Shown here: in pieces, positions 6,425 through 16,300 of the stretch | Layout of the letters: the number at the start of each line of letters is the position of its first letter | Position numbering within the stretch: position 1 is the first letter of the stretch | Assembly: GCA_000746015.1 (NCBI GenBank) | Contig: KN050797.1 | Location: 178,675 to 242,674, forward strand | Direction of reading: 5' to 3' | DNA length: 64,000 nucleotides | Source: Lachnospiraceae bacterium MA2020 | Lineage (GTDB): Bacteria > Bacillota > Clostridia > Lachnospirales > Lachnospiraceae | Notes under the pieces: model-generated | The model's database searches: none | What the model saw: the letters and a program-made list of their open reading frames with translations, nothing else | What the model was told of the DNA's origin: nothing | Made by a program: the position numbers and the translations under genes

Positions 6425-7582
6425 ATGACTAAAAAATTATATGATCTGGACGCATATGCGGTAGAATTCAGCGCAAAGGTATTGTCCTCAGAGAAGTCTG
6501 ATGATGACACATATATTATAACATTGGATCAGACTTTGTTTTTTCCGGAAGAAGGTGGGCAGACACCGGACAAGGGTATCATTTGGAATGAAGATAAAAA
6601 AGTAGAAGTTCTTGATGTACAGATTAAGGACAATATTATTTTTCATAAAGTATCAGGCAAGATGGACGCAGGTATGCCTGTTAATGGAAAGATTGATTTT
6701 ACGCATAGATACAATAATATGCAGCAGCATACAGGTGAGCATATTTTTTCAGGCTTTGCGCATAGCTTATATGGCTGTACGAACGTTGGATTTCATTTGA
6801 GTGATTCTATTGTTACGATGGATTATGATGTGCAGCTTGAAAAAGAGCAGATAGAGGACATTGAACGCAAAGTAAATGAAGCTATCGCAAAAAATATTGA
6901 AGTGATATGTGAATATCCGTCAAAAGAACGATTAGCAGAAATGGATTATCGGAGCAAGATTGAGCTTACTGGTGATGTAAGGATAGTGACGATCCCGGGG
7001 GTAGATGTCTGCGCCTGCTGTGCACCTCATGTCAGGACTACTGGCGAAGTTGGTATATTAAAGGTACAGTTTGCGCAGAATTATAAGGGCGGCACGAGGA
7101 TTTCTATACTGTGTGGACTGAGAGCGTTTGATAATTATAAGCTTGTGCATGACCAGATAGCGTCTACGGCGCATTTTCTGAGTGTGAAGCATGAAGAAGT
7201 ATATGATACGGTATGCAAGCTCTTAAATGAGCGCAATGAGCTTTTAGGAAGGCTTAAAGACGCACAGGCAGAAGTCATGAATATGCAGATAGAAGCAATT
7301 GACAGCGATGCTGAGAATGCATGTATTTTTGTTGATGGAATCGACAATATAGTTGCAAGAAATGCTGTTAATTCAATGACGCTAGTGCATAGCGGCTTTT
7401 CTGCTGTATTTATTGGGAATGATAATGAGGGATACGCTTTCATTATAGGCTCAAAAAATGCTGATTGTCGTGAAGTGTTAAAGAGAATGCAGGAGAGCAT
7501 ATCATGCCGTGGTGGCGGAAAACCGGAAATGGTACAAGGGTCTGTGAAGGGCAGTAAAAAAGATATAAAGAAATTCTTCTAA
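6425..7582 (+). CDS. Alanyl-tRNA editing protein (AlaX family, with DHHA1-like domain)
   Basis: The protein deacylates mischarged Ser- or Gly-tRNA(Ala) in trans. The N-terminal part matches the editing core of alanyl-tRNA synthetase, including FFPEEGGQTPD. The zinc ligands are visible as H102-x3-H106 in QQHTGEHIFS and C198-x3-H202 in CCAPH. The C-terminal part has GGTRISILCG, a coiled region and an end SCRGGGKPEMVQGSVKG, typical of the DHHA1 domain, so this is the long form (385 residues). The frame extends to a GTG at 6404, but ATG at 6425 with AGGAGA upstream is the better start. It follows the exported protein by 17 bases. Confidence 0.92.
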   Translation: MTKKLYDLDAYAVEFSAKVLSSEKSDDDTYIITLDQTLFFPEEGGQTPDKGIIWNEDKKVEVLDVQIKDNIIFHKVSGKMDAGMPVNGKIDFTHRYNNMQQHTGEHIFSGFAHSLYGCTNVGFHLSDSIVTMDYDVQLEKEQIEDIERKVNEAIAKNIEVICEYPSKERLAEMDYRSKIELTGDVRIVTIPGVDVCACCAPHVRTTGEVGILKVQFAQNYKGGTRISILCGLRAFDNYKLVHDQIASTAHFLSVKHEEVYDTVCKLLNERNELLGRLKDAQAEVMNMQIEAIDSDAENACIFVDGIDNIVARNAVNSMTLVHSGFSAVFIGNDNEGYAFIIGSKNADCREVLKRMQESISCRGGGKPEMVQGSVKGSKKDIKKFF

Positions 7583-7642
7583 TATGCCGATAAACATTAT
7601 GGTAGTTTATCAAAGATAGATTAGTATGATGAGGTAGGGCTT

Positions 7643-9883
7643 ATGAGAAAGAGGAAACTTTATATTTGTCTGATATTAATGATCGCGCTGATTGTGTCAA
7701 ATATGTCTTTTACTGTGGCAGAAGAATTTACTGATACTGCTGATGTGCAGCATAGGTATGTCACGTCTGAGAATGCTAAAAGAGGCTTAAAAGTACGTGA
7801 CAGGGGCTATGAAGCAGGACATCATAGAGAGTCCGGTATAAGACTTAAGAGTGCGCTCCCGTCAAAATACATGAATCTGGAAGCATTACCGGAGCTCAGG
7901 GCGCAGTCCCATGGAATGTGTTGGGCATATTCTGCGGTTTTTGCAGCAGAGGCGGATCTTATAAAGAAAGGGCTGCTGACAGCAGAGAATGCTGATCTTT
8001 CTGAAGTGCATACGGCATATTTTACAAATCATTTTAATCTTGGCGTTGCTGATCCTCTTGGGGGAACGGCAGGGGACAGCGTAGAGTCTAAGGGAGATTA
8101 TCTGAATGCCGGAGGATTCTATACTAATGCTTTTCAGATATTTGCTTCATGGACCGGTGTTGCCAATGAAAAAGACATGATGTCAGATGGGGACGCTGGT
8201 TTTAATAGTGATACAGAGTTTGATAGTGGGCTGCAGTATGGTCTGAGCCGGTACCATCTTCAGGGAATGTATGAGATTGCCGTAGATGACATAGAGGACG
8301 TCAAGCAGGCAATACTTGATCATGGTGCGGTTGCACTTGCATATTGTAGTTATGTCAAATACTATAATGCGGACAATAATTCTTTTTATTGCAATGATGA
8401 CTCTGAGTTTCCTGATCATGGTGTGGCTATCGTGGGTTGGGATGATAGCTTTTCAAAGGATAAGTTTAATTCTGCTCCTGAAGGAAATGGCGCCTGGCTG
8501 GTAAGAAACAGTTGGGTAAAAGGTGGCAGGGAGGAGAGTTACAACGGCTATTTCTGGCTTTCATATTACAACAAGGGAGGTTATGACACAGTAACCGCAG
8601 TTGATATGGAGGCTGCAGATAATTATGACAATAATTATCAGTATGATGGTGGAATAAATTATGGGACAACGGGATTCGGTTTTGACGAACAAAGTGTTGC
8701 TGCAAATGTATTTGAAGTAACTGCGAATAGTGATAAACAGGAGTATCTCCGAGCTGTTTCTTTTGAAACATATGGAACATGGGATGCTGATTATAAAATT
8801 GAGATATATAAAGATCTTACGGATCCGTCTGATCCTACAAGTGGTAAACTTGCTGATACAGTAAACGATAGAATAGCATATAATGGCTATTACACAGTAT
8901 CACTTAATAAGCCTGTTTCATTAAAACCATCATCAAAATTTTCAGTAGTACTGACTCTTGAAGGCGAGAATACAGCTATAGCATATGAGACAGAATACAA
9001 ATCACCTATAGGGGATCTTTTTATCACAGCTAATATTGATAGTGGTCAAAGCTTTATCAAGAATGGTAGATGGATTGATGTGAAAGGAATGAATTTTGGA
9101 GGAAACGCCAGGATTAAAGCATTTACTGATAATGAACTAAAAGATGGTGAGACATCTGATGACAGTATATCTGATGATGAAACTCCATCAGAAAATAAGA
9201 CACCTTCAGAAGATAAAACGCCATCGGAAGACAATACACCGTCAGAAGATAATACACCATCGGAAGACAATACACCGTCAGAAGATAATACACCGTCCGA
9301 AGATAAAACTCCATCGGAAGATAGGGCTCCTTCAGAAAATAAAACACCTTCAGAAAACAATACACCGTCAGAAAATAAAAGCACTGAAACAGTATCCAAT
9401 AATAAATACGATGGCAGTGATCTTTCTTACTGTGTAGCTTTCTCAAAGATAGATGTATCGTCTGTCCTTGGAACACCATCCGGAAAATACAGATACAGGT
9501 CATCTGATAAACGTACAGCTAAGGTAAATAAAAGAGGAATAGTGACAGGAAAGAATTCAGGTGAGGTTGTGATATCGCTCGAACAGAAGGAATCAGGAGG
9601 CTGGAAGGCTGTCAGTCAGTGTAGTATCACTATAGAAAAGCCCACAATGGTTAAATCCAAGCAGGTTACAGTTGGGACAAAATTTAATGCTTTTGATGAA
9701 CTGATAAGTGGTACAAAATATAAACCATCCTCATGGATGTCATCGAAGAGTTCTGTTGCAACAGTAGATGATGATGGAAATGTGGTAGCAATTGGAAGCG
9801 GCAAAACAAAGATATATGCAGTGTACACAACATCATCGGGTACAAGTAAGAAAAAATACAAGGCTACAGTTAAGGTAAATTAA
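7643..9883 (+). CDS. Secreted papain-family (C1A) cysteine protease with lectin-like and Ig-like domains
   Basis: This 746-residue protein has a signal peptide (about residues 1-26). The papain-type catalytic domain shows Cys93 in AQSHGMCWAYSA, His259 in DHGVAIVGWDD and Asn289 in NSWVKGG. A beta-rich region at about 330-490 matches the lectin-like domain that follows the protease in related clostridial proteins. Next comes a linker of 11 hexapeptide repeats of the TPSEDN type (bases 9182-9379). The C-terminus holds two Big2/Ig-like segments ending in VTGKNSGEVVIS and VVAIGSGKTKIYAVY. It probably degrades proteins or peptides outside the cell. No cell-wall sorting signal is seen. A terminator follows. 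Confidence 0.92.
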   Translation: MRKRKLYICLILMIALIVSNMSFTVAEEFTDTADVQHRYVTSENAKRGLKVRDRGYEAGHHRESGIRLKSALPSKYMNLEALPELRAQSHGMCWAYSAVFAAEADLIKKGLLTAENADLSEVHTAYFTNHFNLGVADPLGGTAGDSVESKGDYLNAGGFYTNAFQIFASWTGVANEKDMMSDGDAGFNSDTEFDSGLQYGLSRYHLQGMYEIAVDDIEDVKQAILDHGAVALAYCSYVKYYNADNNSFYCNDDSEFPDHGVAIVGWDDSFSKDKFNSAPEGNGAWLVRNSWVKGGREESYNGYFWLSYYNKGGYDTVTAVDMEAADNYDNNYQYDGGINYGTTGFGFDEQSVAANVFEVTANSDKQEYLRAVSFETYGTWDADYKIEIYKDLTDPSDPTSGKLADTVNDRIAYNGYYTVSLNKPVSLKPSSKFSVVLTLEGENTAIAYETEYKSPIGDLFITANIDSGQSFIKNGRWIDVKGMNFGGNARIKAFTDNELKDGETSDDSISDDETPSENKTPSEDKTPSEDNTPSEDNTPSEDNTPSEDNTPSEDKTPSEDRAPSENKTPSENNTPSENKSTETVSNNKYDGSDLSYCVAFSKIDVSSVLGTPSGKYRYRSSDKRTAKVNKRGIVTGKNSGEVVISLEQKESGGWKAVSQCSITIEKPTMVKSKQVTVGTKFNAFDELISGTKYKPSSWMSSKSSVATVDDDGNVVAIGSGKTKIYAVYTTSSGTSKKKYKATVKVN
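9182..9379 (+). repeat. 11 tandem 18-base repeats within the protease gene
   Basis: Eleven in-frame 18-base units encode T-P-S-E-(D/N)-(N/K/R) with few amino-acid changes but many silent ones, making an acidic, flexible linker between the lectin-like and Ig-like domains. One unit begins APSEN. Confidence 0.9.
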
Positions 9884-9894
9884 GGGTTTTTGAG

Positions 9895-9930
9895 CGGACA
9901 GGAAAAAATATGATTTCCTGTCCGTTTTTT
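9895..9930 (+). terminator. Terminator after the protease gene
   Basis: CGGACAGGAAA (9895-9905) pairs with TTTCCTGTCCG (9914-9924), followed by six T residues. Confidence 0.92.
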
Positions 9931-9933
9931 CTA

Positions 9934-9962
9934 TTGACATTTTCTGCTTTTATATTCATAAT
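9934..9962 (+). promoter_or_regulatory. Promoter of the uracil permease gene
   Basis: TTGACA (9934-9939), a 17-base spacer and CATAAT (9957-9962) place the start near 9969. The roughly 55-base leader has only a 6-bp hairpin (GCTCAT/ATGAGC, 9981-9994). It is too short for a purine riboswitch or a PyrR attenuator. Confidence 0.75.
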
Positions 9963-10023
9963 GTTAGAGATTTTGGTTGGGCTCATTTATGAGCATGACG
10001 TTTTGATTTAAGGAGAGTGTCAT

Positions 10024-11403
10024 ATGGAAGAAAAGAGACAGGCAATTTACGATGCCAGTACCCTTGGTAAGCCGAAAATGATGCTGTTAGGTTTACAGCA
10101 CATGTTCGCGATGTTTGGAGCAACGATTTTAGTTCCTATTTTGGTCAACAGTTATTTTAATGGTGAAGGTCTTTCGGTACAGGTAACCCTTTTCTTTGCG
10201 GGTATAGGTACCTTACTTTTTCACCTCTGTTCTAAGTTCAAAGTTCCTGCATTCTTGGGTTCATCATTTGCTTTCTTGGGTGGTTTTGCCACTGTCGCTG
10301 AGTTAAATTCTGGAAAATTCGCAAATATGTCGTATGGAGAGAAACTTCCTTACGCTTGTGGCGGCATTGTCGTTGCCGGTCTTTTGTATTTGATCCTCGC
10401 TGTTATAATTAAAGCTGTTGGAGTAAAAAGGGTAATGCATTTCCTTCCTCCGGTTGTTACAGGTCCTATGATCATCTGTATAGGTCTTTCGCTTGCACCA
10501 TCTGCAGTGGCAAATGCTTCAGCAAACTGGATTCTTGCATTTATCGCTTTTGCAGTGGTTGTTATCTTCAATATCTGGGGAAAAGGAATGTGGAAGATCA
10601 TACCTATCCTCATGGGTGTTGTTATTTCCTATGCTGCAGCGGTTATTATGCAGACAGCAGGCTTTACAAATGCTGATGGAAGTGCAATTATAAATTATGG
10701 CTCTATCGCAGCTGCAAAGTTTGTAGGACTTCCACCTTTTATAGTTGCAAAGTTTGATATCACAGCTGTACTTGTTATGGCGCCTATAGCTATAGCAACC
10801 ATGATGGAGCATGTTGGTGATATTTCAGCAATCTCAGCAACAACAGGTAAATACTTTATTGAGGAGCCTGGTCTTCACAGAACTCTTCTCGGAGATGGTC
10901 TTGCAACAGCTTTGGCAGGAATGTTTGGCGGTCCTGCAAACACAACTTATGGTGAAAATACAGGAGTTCTTGAGCTTTCAAAGGTATATGATCCAAAGGT
11001 TGTAAGAATTGCAGCTTTATATGCGATAGTTATCAGCTTTGTTCCAAAAATCGCTGAAGTCATCGGAACAATGCCTACAGCGATCATCGGCGGTATCAGT
11101 TTTGTATTATATGGAATGATCTCTGCGATCGGAGTTAGAAATGTCGTAGAAAATAAAGTAGATTTTACAAAATCTAGAAACCTCATCGTGGCAGCGGTTA
11201 TCCTTGTATCGGGTCTTGGTTTTTCTGACGGATTAACATTTACTATAGCAGGTACACCTATAACACTTACATCTCTTGCTATAGCTGCAATCATGGGTAT
11301 CACACTTAATGCAGTACTTCCGGGCAATGATTATACTTTCGAAAAGAATCATCAGGGAGATATCAACAGAGGCGTAAGCTTTAATAATTACGCAGAAGGG
11401 TAA
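10024..11403 (+). CDS. uraA: Uracil permease (NCS2 family)
   Basis: The 459-residue polytopic protein belongs to the nucleobase:cation symporter-2 family. The segment GGPANTTYGENTGVLELSKV, with the glutamate of the substrate site, is typical of the uracil carriers UraA/PyrP rather than the xanthine or guanine carriers. The N-terminal LLGLQHMFAMFGATILVP is the family start motif. A strong AAGGAGAG site lies before the ATG. It imports uracil for pyrimidine salvage. It is a single-gene unit with its own promoter and terminator, and no pyrimidine gene is adjacent. Confidence 0.93.
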   Translation: MEEKRQAIYDASTLGKPKMMLLGLQHMFAMFGATILVPILVNSYFNGEGLSVQVTLFFAGIGTLLFHLCSKFKVPAFLGSSFAFLGGFATVAELNSGKFANMSYGEKLPYACGGIVVAGLLYLILAVIIKAVGVKRVMHFLPPVVTGPMIICIGLSLAPSAVANASANWILAFIAFAVVVIFNIWGKGMWKIIPILMGVVISYAAAVIMQTAGFTNADGSAIINYGSIAAAKFVGLPPFIVAKFDITAVLVMAPIAIATMMEHVGDISAISATTGKYFIEEPGLHRTLLGDGLATALAGMFGGPANTTYGENTGVLELSKVYDPKVVRIAALYAIVISFVPKIAEVIGTMPTAIIGGISFVLYGMISAIGVRNVVENKVDFTKSRNLIVAAVILVSGLGFSDGLTFTIAGTPITLTSLAIAAIMGITLNAVLPGNDYTFEKNHQGDINRGVSFNNYAEG

Positions 11404-11452
11404 AAAAAGATTCTTCGCTTCGTCATTCTGAACGAAGTGAAGAATCTTTTTT
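11403..11452. terminator. Bidirectional terminator between convergent genes
   Basis: A long stem pairs AAAAAGATTCTTCGCTTCGT with ACGAAGTGAAGAATCTTTTT (one mismatch), with A residues on one side and T residues on the other. It can end both the permease transcript and the opposite TSCPD gene. Confidence 0.9.
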
Positions 11453-11455
11453 GCT

Positions 11456-11704
11456 TTATGCGCCTACGGCTTCTCTAAGTGCCTTAGAAAGCTGGTCTGC
11501 ACATGAAGTACTCTTAAAACCGCAAGTGTTGCCTTCAAGTATGGAAGCTACTTCTAAAGCATCTTTGCCTTCGCAAAGCTTTGAAATGGCCTTGAGGTTT
11601 CCATTGCATCCGCCTGTAAACTGGATGTTTGAAACTTTGCCATCATTAAGATCAAATGTAATGTTTGTGGCACAAGTGCCTTTTGTTTTATAACTGTGCT
11701 GCAT
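11456..11704 (-). CDS. TSCPD domain protein
   Basis: The 82-residue protein matches the small TIGR03905-type TSCPD family, with FTGGCNGNLKAISKL in the middle and GFKSTSCADQLSKAL near the end. The name-giving motif reads TSCAD here. Related domains occur in vitamin B12-dependent ribonucleotide reductases and in small stand-alone proteins whose role is not established. Cysteines in GGCNG, NTCG and TSCAD could bind a metal. On the - strand an AGGAGG lies 7 bases before the ATG. It converges with uraA and shares its terminator. Confidence 0.88.
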   Translation of the reverse strand: MQHSYKTKGTCATNITFDLNDGKVSNIQFTGGCNGNLKAISKLCEGKDALEVASILEGNTCGFKSTSCADQLSKALREAVGA

Positions 11705-11906
11705 ACAAAATCCTCCTATGTAATATTAAAATATATCATATAGATAAATTTTAAGCAATTAGGGAGAATGAGATTTATCTGATGTTCAAGATAAATGTTC
11801 TGAATTTAGCACTTTTTATAATGAATTGTGTATGGACTTTTCATATATAATTGCCGATAATTAGAATATATAGCATTTGGAAATGGTAAAACTTTGGGGG
11901 TGTTAT

Positions 11907-13505
11907 ATGTTTGAAGGACAGTGTAAATGGAATGTCAGTTCTTTTGAACCTGGTCAGATACTGGATATGATGCCGGGAGGATTGTGCATATATCATGTAG
12001 ATGATGATCAGTTTACATATGTCAGCAAAAATATGCTGAATATGCTGGGTTATACAGAAGAGACATTCCGGGAAAAGTTTGATAACAGGTTTTCTGAGCT
12101 TGTTTATATTGAGGATCGTGAGGCAACACTTTCTACGATAGTTGATCAGATTACGGGAAATGAGTATGATACCTGCATATACCGTATAGAAAAGAGTGAT
12201 GGATCACTTATGTGGGTAAAGGATGAGGGTCATCTTGTGACAGATCCGGAGGGGAGAGAGTGTTTCTGTGTGACATTAGTTGATGTTACAGCACTTAAGG
12301 AGCGGCAGGAAAACAATCTTGAACAGCAGGAAAGTAATTATAATGATACAATTCAGGAACTTCTTGTAGCAAACCCGAATGCAAGAAGTGCATATAAGCT
12401 CAATCTCACTCAAAATACATGCTCTGACTGTCATGGAGCGACTGAGTATATACAAAATCTTGTAGATGCAGCCACAGTAGATGATATGCTGAGGCGGGTG
12501 ACATCGGTAATGATGGATGATTACAGCATCAGATGGTATATTGCGAATGTTTCTCGAGAGCAGCTTTTAGCAAAGTATCAGCGAGGTGAAAGAAGGTTTA
12601 CCATATCATACAGGCATTTGAGAGATAATGGTGGTCCAGTATGGGTAAAGACTTTCTACCACATGATAGAAAATCCAAAGACACATGATATTGAAGTTGT
12701 TGTATATACTATTGATGTTGATAGAGAGTATAAGGAAGAGAAGATCCTCACAAAGATAGTAGAGCAATCTTATGATTGTTTTGGCCTGTTGGATGTAAAT
12801 ACGGATGAAGTCGAGTATTTTTACGGAAATAATGAAGTAGATAGCTTTGATAAAGAAAAAATTGTCAAGAAACTAGAAGGACAGGCTGTTTATTCGTACT
12901 CTAAAACAGAGGGAAAAAAGAAGAAACAGGTCAACTTTTTCTATTTTGATGAGACAAGAGAGCAAATTGTATTTTCACAGGTTGATGTGACGGAAACGCA
13001 TCTTAGAGACAGTGAGAATAAGTATCTGAGGGTACGCGAGACAGTATCGGATATTTTGGGAAGAGATGAAGGCGAAGACAAGGTCAAGAACCTCATGAAG
13101 ATCGGAAAGACAGGAACTTTCTTCCTATTCGATATCGATGATTTTAAGATACTCAATGATACCTTTGGATCAAGGACAAGTGACAGGATACTTCAGAATT
13201 TTGCCAATTATATCGAAGGCCAGTTCAGAACAAACGATATAGTTTTTAGAGTCATCAAAGATAAATTTGCTGTTTTTGCAATGGGTATTGAAAAACAGAG
13301 TAAGATAATTAAAAAAGTTGAACAGATATATGAAGGTTTAGGTGAGGTATGTCTTGAAGACCAGCCGGATCTTATGATAACGATCTCTATAGGTATCCAT
13401 ATTCATCAGGATCCGGAGGAGATTTATGATGATATGTATCAGGCGGCTGATGAGCAGCTTCATATTGCAAAGAAAGATGGTAAGGATACCTTCTGTATAG
13501 GATGA
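11907..13505 (+). CDS. PAS-domain sensor protein with degenerate GGDEF domain
   Basis: The 532-residue protein has no membrane segment. A PAS domain covers about residues 10-125 (GGLCIYHVDDDQFTYVSKNM, then VTLVDVTALKERQ), and a second PAS-like region lies at about 150-270. A C-terminal GGDEF fold covers about 365-530, with FFLFDIDDFKILNDTFG conserved. The catalytic signature that should read RxGGDEF is R-V-I-K-D-K-F (448-454), so it is unlikely to make cyclic di-GMP and may bind a nucleotide or act as a scaffold. I chose ATG 11907 behind GGGGG; ATG 11883 and TTG 11877 are also in frame. A terminator follows. Confidence 0.85.
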   Translation: MFEGQCKWNVSSFEPGQILDMMPGGLCIYHVDDDQFTYVSKNMLNMLGYTEETFREKFDNRFSELVYIEDREATLSTIVDQITGNEYDTCIYRIEKSDGSLMWVKDEGHLVTDPEGRECFCVTLVDVTALKERQENNLEQQESNYNDTIQELLVANPNARSAYKLNLTQNTCSDCHGATEYIQNLVDAATVDDMLRRVTSVMMDDYSIRWYIANVSREQLLAKYQRGERRFTISYRHLRDNGGPVWVKTFYHMIENPKTHDIEVVVYTIDVDREYKEEKILTKIVEQSYDCFGLLDVNTDEVEYFYGNNEVDSFDKEKIVKKLEGQAVYSYSKTEGKKKKQVNFFYFDETREQIVFSQVDVTETHLRDSENKYLRVRETVSDILGRDEGEDKVKNLMKIGKTGTFFLFDIDDFKILNDTFGSRTSDRILQNFANYIEGQFRTNDIVFRVIKDKFAVFAMGIEKQSKIIKKVEQIYEGLGEVCLEDQPDLMITISIGIHIHQDPEEIYDDMYQAADEQLHIAKKDGKDTFCIG

Positions 13506-13510
13506 ATATA

Positions 13511-13560
13511 ATAGCATCTTCGCCATAATGTCATTTTGATTTTGGCGAAGATACTATTTT
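13511..13560 (+). terminator. Terminator of the PAS/GGDEF gene
   Basis: ATCTTCGCCA (13516-13525) pairs with TGGCGAAGAT (13543-13552), extended by ATAG/CTAT, and is followed by TTTT. Confidence 0.85.
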
Positions 13561-13569
13561 AAATAATAA

Positions 13570-13596
13570 TTAGCACTCACCTATTGCAAGTGCTAA
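13570..13596 (+). promoter_or_regulatory. CIRCE operator (HrcA binding site)
   Basis: TTAGCACTC (13570-13578), a 9-base spacer and AAGTGCTAA (13588-13596) match the CIRCE inverted repeat with one change (GAGTGCTAA expected on the right). It marks repression by HrcA and heat induction. The right arm overlaps the -35 region of the clpB promoter. Confidence 0.93.
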
Positions 13597-13612
13597 CAAA
13601 TGGTGTTATACT
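13584..13612 (+). promoter_or_regulatory. Promoter of clpB
   Basis: TTGCAA (13584-13589), a 17-base spacer and TATACT (13607-13612) overlap the CIRCE element, so HrcA would block RNA polymerase directly. Confidence 0.75.
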
Positions 13613-13654
13613 TTTTTCAACAAAAGAAAAATGTTGAGAAGAGAGGTGACTTAA

Positions 13655-16243
13655 ATGAACATTAGTAAATTTACACAAAATTCAATTGCAGCCGTAAATG
13701 GCTGTGAAAAAGTAGCTATCGAGTATGGCAATCAAGAGATCAAAGAAGTTCATCTGCTTGAGTCACTTATTACCATAGATGATTCACTTATAGCGAAGCT
13801 CATAGAAAAGATGGGTGTCGATCTTGCAAGCTTCAGGGTAAGAGTTGAAGAAGGACTTAGAAAATGTGTTAAAGTGCAGGGCGGGAGCATGCATCTTGAC
13901 AGAGAAGTAAATGAGGTTCTTCTTTCTGCTGAGGATGAAGCAAAGGCAATGGGTGATGAGTATGTTTCAGTTGAGCATCTGATGCTTTCACTCTTGAAGA
14001 AACCTGATAAAGAGGTTAAGGATATTTTTAATTCTTTTGGAATTACAAAAGATCGCTTTTTACAGGCACTTTCTACAGTAAGGGGTAATCAGAGAGTCAC
14101 AAGTGACAATCCGGAGGCTACTTATGACACACTTGCTAAATACGGAACAAACCTTGTTGAACGTGCCCGTGATCAGAAACTTGATCCGGTCATTGGTCGT
14201 GACAGTGAGATAAGAAATGTAATCCGTATTCTTTCCAGAAAGACAAAGAACAATCCGGTGCTGATAGGTGAACCGGGTGTAGGTAAGACAGCGGCTGTTG
14301 AAGGACTTGCTCAGAGGATTGTTAGGGGCGATGTTCCGGAAGCACTTAAGGATAAAGAAATATTTGCACTTGATATGGGAGCTTTAGTTGCCGGTGCGAA
14401 GTACAGAGGAGAATTTGAGGAACGACTAAAGGCAGTACTTGAGGAAGTCAAGAAATCAGATGGAAAGATCATTCTCTTCATAGATGAGCTTCATACTATC
14501 GTCGGAGCCGGTAAGTCTGAAGGAGCAATGGATGCAGGCAACATGCTCAAACCTATGCTTGCGAGAGGTGAGCTTCACTGCATTGGCGCGACTACACTTG
14601 ATGAATATAGGAAATATATAGAAAAAGATGCAGCGCTTGAAAGACGTTTCCAACCAGTTATGATAGATGAGCCAACAGTTGAAGATACTATTTCAATACT
14701 TCGTGGCTTAAAGGACAGATATGAGGTTTTCCATGGCGTAAGGATAACCGACTCAGCGCTTGTTTCTGCAGCGGTATTGTCACATAGGTACATTTCAGAC
14801 AGATTTTTGCCGGATAAGGCAATCGACCTTGTAGATGAGGCGTGCGCTTCGATAAAGACAGAGCTTGATTCCATGCCGGCAGAGCTTGATGAGATGAATC
14901 GCAAGATCATGCAGATGCAGATCGAAGAAAATGCGCTTAAGAAAGAAGAGGACTCCAAGAGCAAGGAAAGGCTTGAAGAACTGAGACGCGAGCTTGCTGA
15001 GATCCAGGACAGTTTTGCAAGAGCAAAAGCGCAGTGGGACAACGAAAAGGCAGCGGTTAATAAGCTTACAGAGCTTAGAGAAAATATTGAATCGCTTAAT
15101 AATGAGATAGAGATCGCAAAGCGAAACGGGGACCTAAATAGAGCCTCAGAGCTTCAGTACGGTCAGCTTCCTGCTTTGAGAAGTCAGCTTGCGCAGGAAG
15201 AAGCAAAGGAAAGAGATAAAGACCTTTCGATGGTACATGAGGCGGTTACGGATGATGAGATTGCCACAATAGTTTCAAGATGGACAGGTATTCCGGTTGC
15301 AAAGCTTACAGAGGGAGAGAAGTCAAAGACGCTTCATCTTGATACAGAGCTCCATAAGAGGGTGATAGGACAGGATGATGCTGTAAGCCGGGTAACAGAC
15401 GCAATAATAAGAGCTAAGGCAGGGATAAAGGATCCGACAAAACCTATTGGCAGCTTCCTTTTCCTTGGACCTACCGGTGTAGGTAAAACTGAGCTTGCAA
15501 AGGCGCTTGCCGAGGCACTTTTTGACGATGAGACCAATATGGTCAGGATAGATATGAGTGAGTATATGGAGAAATACTCCGTATCAAGGCTTATCGGAGC
15601 GCCTCCGGGATATGTTGGATATGACGAAGGCGGACAGCTTACAGAGGCAGTGCGCAGAAAGCCATACTCAGTCGTGCTTTTTGATGAAGTAGAAAAGGCA
15701 CATCCTGATGTATTTAATGTTTTGCTGCAGGTTCTTGACGATGGCAGGATCACTGATTCACAGGGACATACAGTTGATTTTAAGAACACTATCCTTATCA
15801 TGACTTCCAATATAGGTTCAGCAGATCTTCTTGATGGAATCGACGAAAACGGAGAAATCTCTGAAGAAGCTGAGGAAAGCGTTAGTGCAGCGCTTAAGGC
15901 ATCTTTCAGACCTGAATTTTTGAACAGGCTTGATGAGATAATTATGTTTAAGCCGCTCAGTGAAGATAATATCGGACATATCATAGATCTGATACTTGAG
16001 GATACAAATAGAAGGATTGAGGATAAGAACTTAAAGATAGAGATCACAGATCCTGCTAAAAAATTCATAGTAGAAAGTGCTTATGATCCGGCGTATGGCG
16101 CGCGTCCGCTTAAGAGGTACATGCAGAAGAATGTTGAGACACTTTCAGCGAAGCTTATACTTAAAGGTGAGGCAGGTGAAGGTGATACTATTGTAATTGA
16201 CAGCGACGGCACGGCGCTTAGTGCGGGAATAAAAGAATCATAA
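13655..16243 (+). CDS. clpB: ATP-dependent disaggregase ClpB
   Basis: ClpB threads aggregated proteins through a hexameric ring together with DnaK. The 862-residue protein has the Clp N-domain (about 1-145), a first AAA+ domain with Walker [11 protein letters not shown] near 207, a coiled-coil middle domain at about 400-520 rich in E, K and L heptads, and a second AAA+ domain with [19 protein letters not shown] near 606. The middle domain and the length mark it as ClpB and not ClpA or ClpC. GAGAGG precedes the ATG. It is controlled by CIRCE and followed by a terminator, so it is expressed alone. Confidence 0.97.
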   Translation: MNISKFTQNSIAAVNGCEKVAIEYGNQEIKEVHLLESLITIDDSLIAKLIEKMGVDLASFRVRVEEGLRKCVKVQGGSMHLDREVNEVLLSAEDEAKAMGDEYVSVEHLMLSLLKKPDKEVKDIFNSFGITKDRFLQALSTVRGNQRVTSDNPEATYDTLAKYGTNLVERARDQKLDPVIGRDSEIRNVIRILSRKTKNNPVLIGEPGVGKTAAVEGLAQRIVRGDVPEALKDKEIFALDMGALVAGAKYRGEFEERLKAVLEEVKKSDGKIILFIDELHTIVGAGKSEGAMDAGNMLKPMLARGELHCIGATTLDEYRKYIEKDAALERRFQPVMIDEPTVEDTISILRGLKDRYEVFHGVRITDSALVSAAVLSHRYISDRFLPDKAIDLVDEACASIKTELDSMPAELDEMNRKIMQMQIEENALKKEEDSKSKERLEELRRELAEIQDSFARAKAQWDNEKAAVNKLTELRENIESLNNEIEIAKRNGDLNRASELQYGQLPALRSQLAQEEAKERDKDLSMVHEAVTDDEIATIVSRWTGIPVAKLTEGEKSKTLHLDTELHKRVIGQDDAVSRVTDAIIRAKAGIKDPTKPIGSFLFLGPTGVGKTELAKALAEALFDDETNMVRIDMSEYMEKYSVSRLIGAPPGYVGYDEGGQLTEAVRRKPYSVVLFDEVEKAHPDVFNVLLQVLDDGRITDSQGHTVDFKNTILIMTSNIGSADLLDGIDENGEISEEAEESVSAALKASFRPEFLNRLDEIIMFKPLSEDNIGHIIDLILEDTNRRIEDKNLKIEITDPAKKFIVESAYDPAYGARPLKRYMQKNVETLSAKLILKGEAGEGDTIVIDSDGTALSAGIKES

Positions 16244-16246
16244 TAT

Positions 16247-16300
16247 AAAAGAGTCTATGATTTATGCAACATGTATAGTCATAGACTCTTTTATTATTTT
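16247..16300 (+). terminator. Terminator of clpB
   Basis: AAAAGAGTCTATGA (16247-16260) pairs with TCATAGACTCTTTT (16279-16292), followed by ATTATTTT. Confidence 0.9.

Noticed and set aside
9046-9503. Open frames on the - strand opposite the protease repeat region
   Set aside because: Their regular repetition is the shadow of the TPSEDN codons; no ribosome site or independent motif is present.
10000-10023. Purine riboswitch or PyrR attenuator in front of the uracil permease
   Set aside because: The leader is only about 55 bases with one 6-bp hairpin, too short for either.
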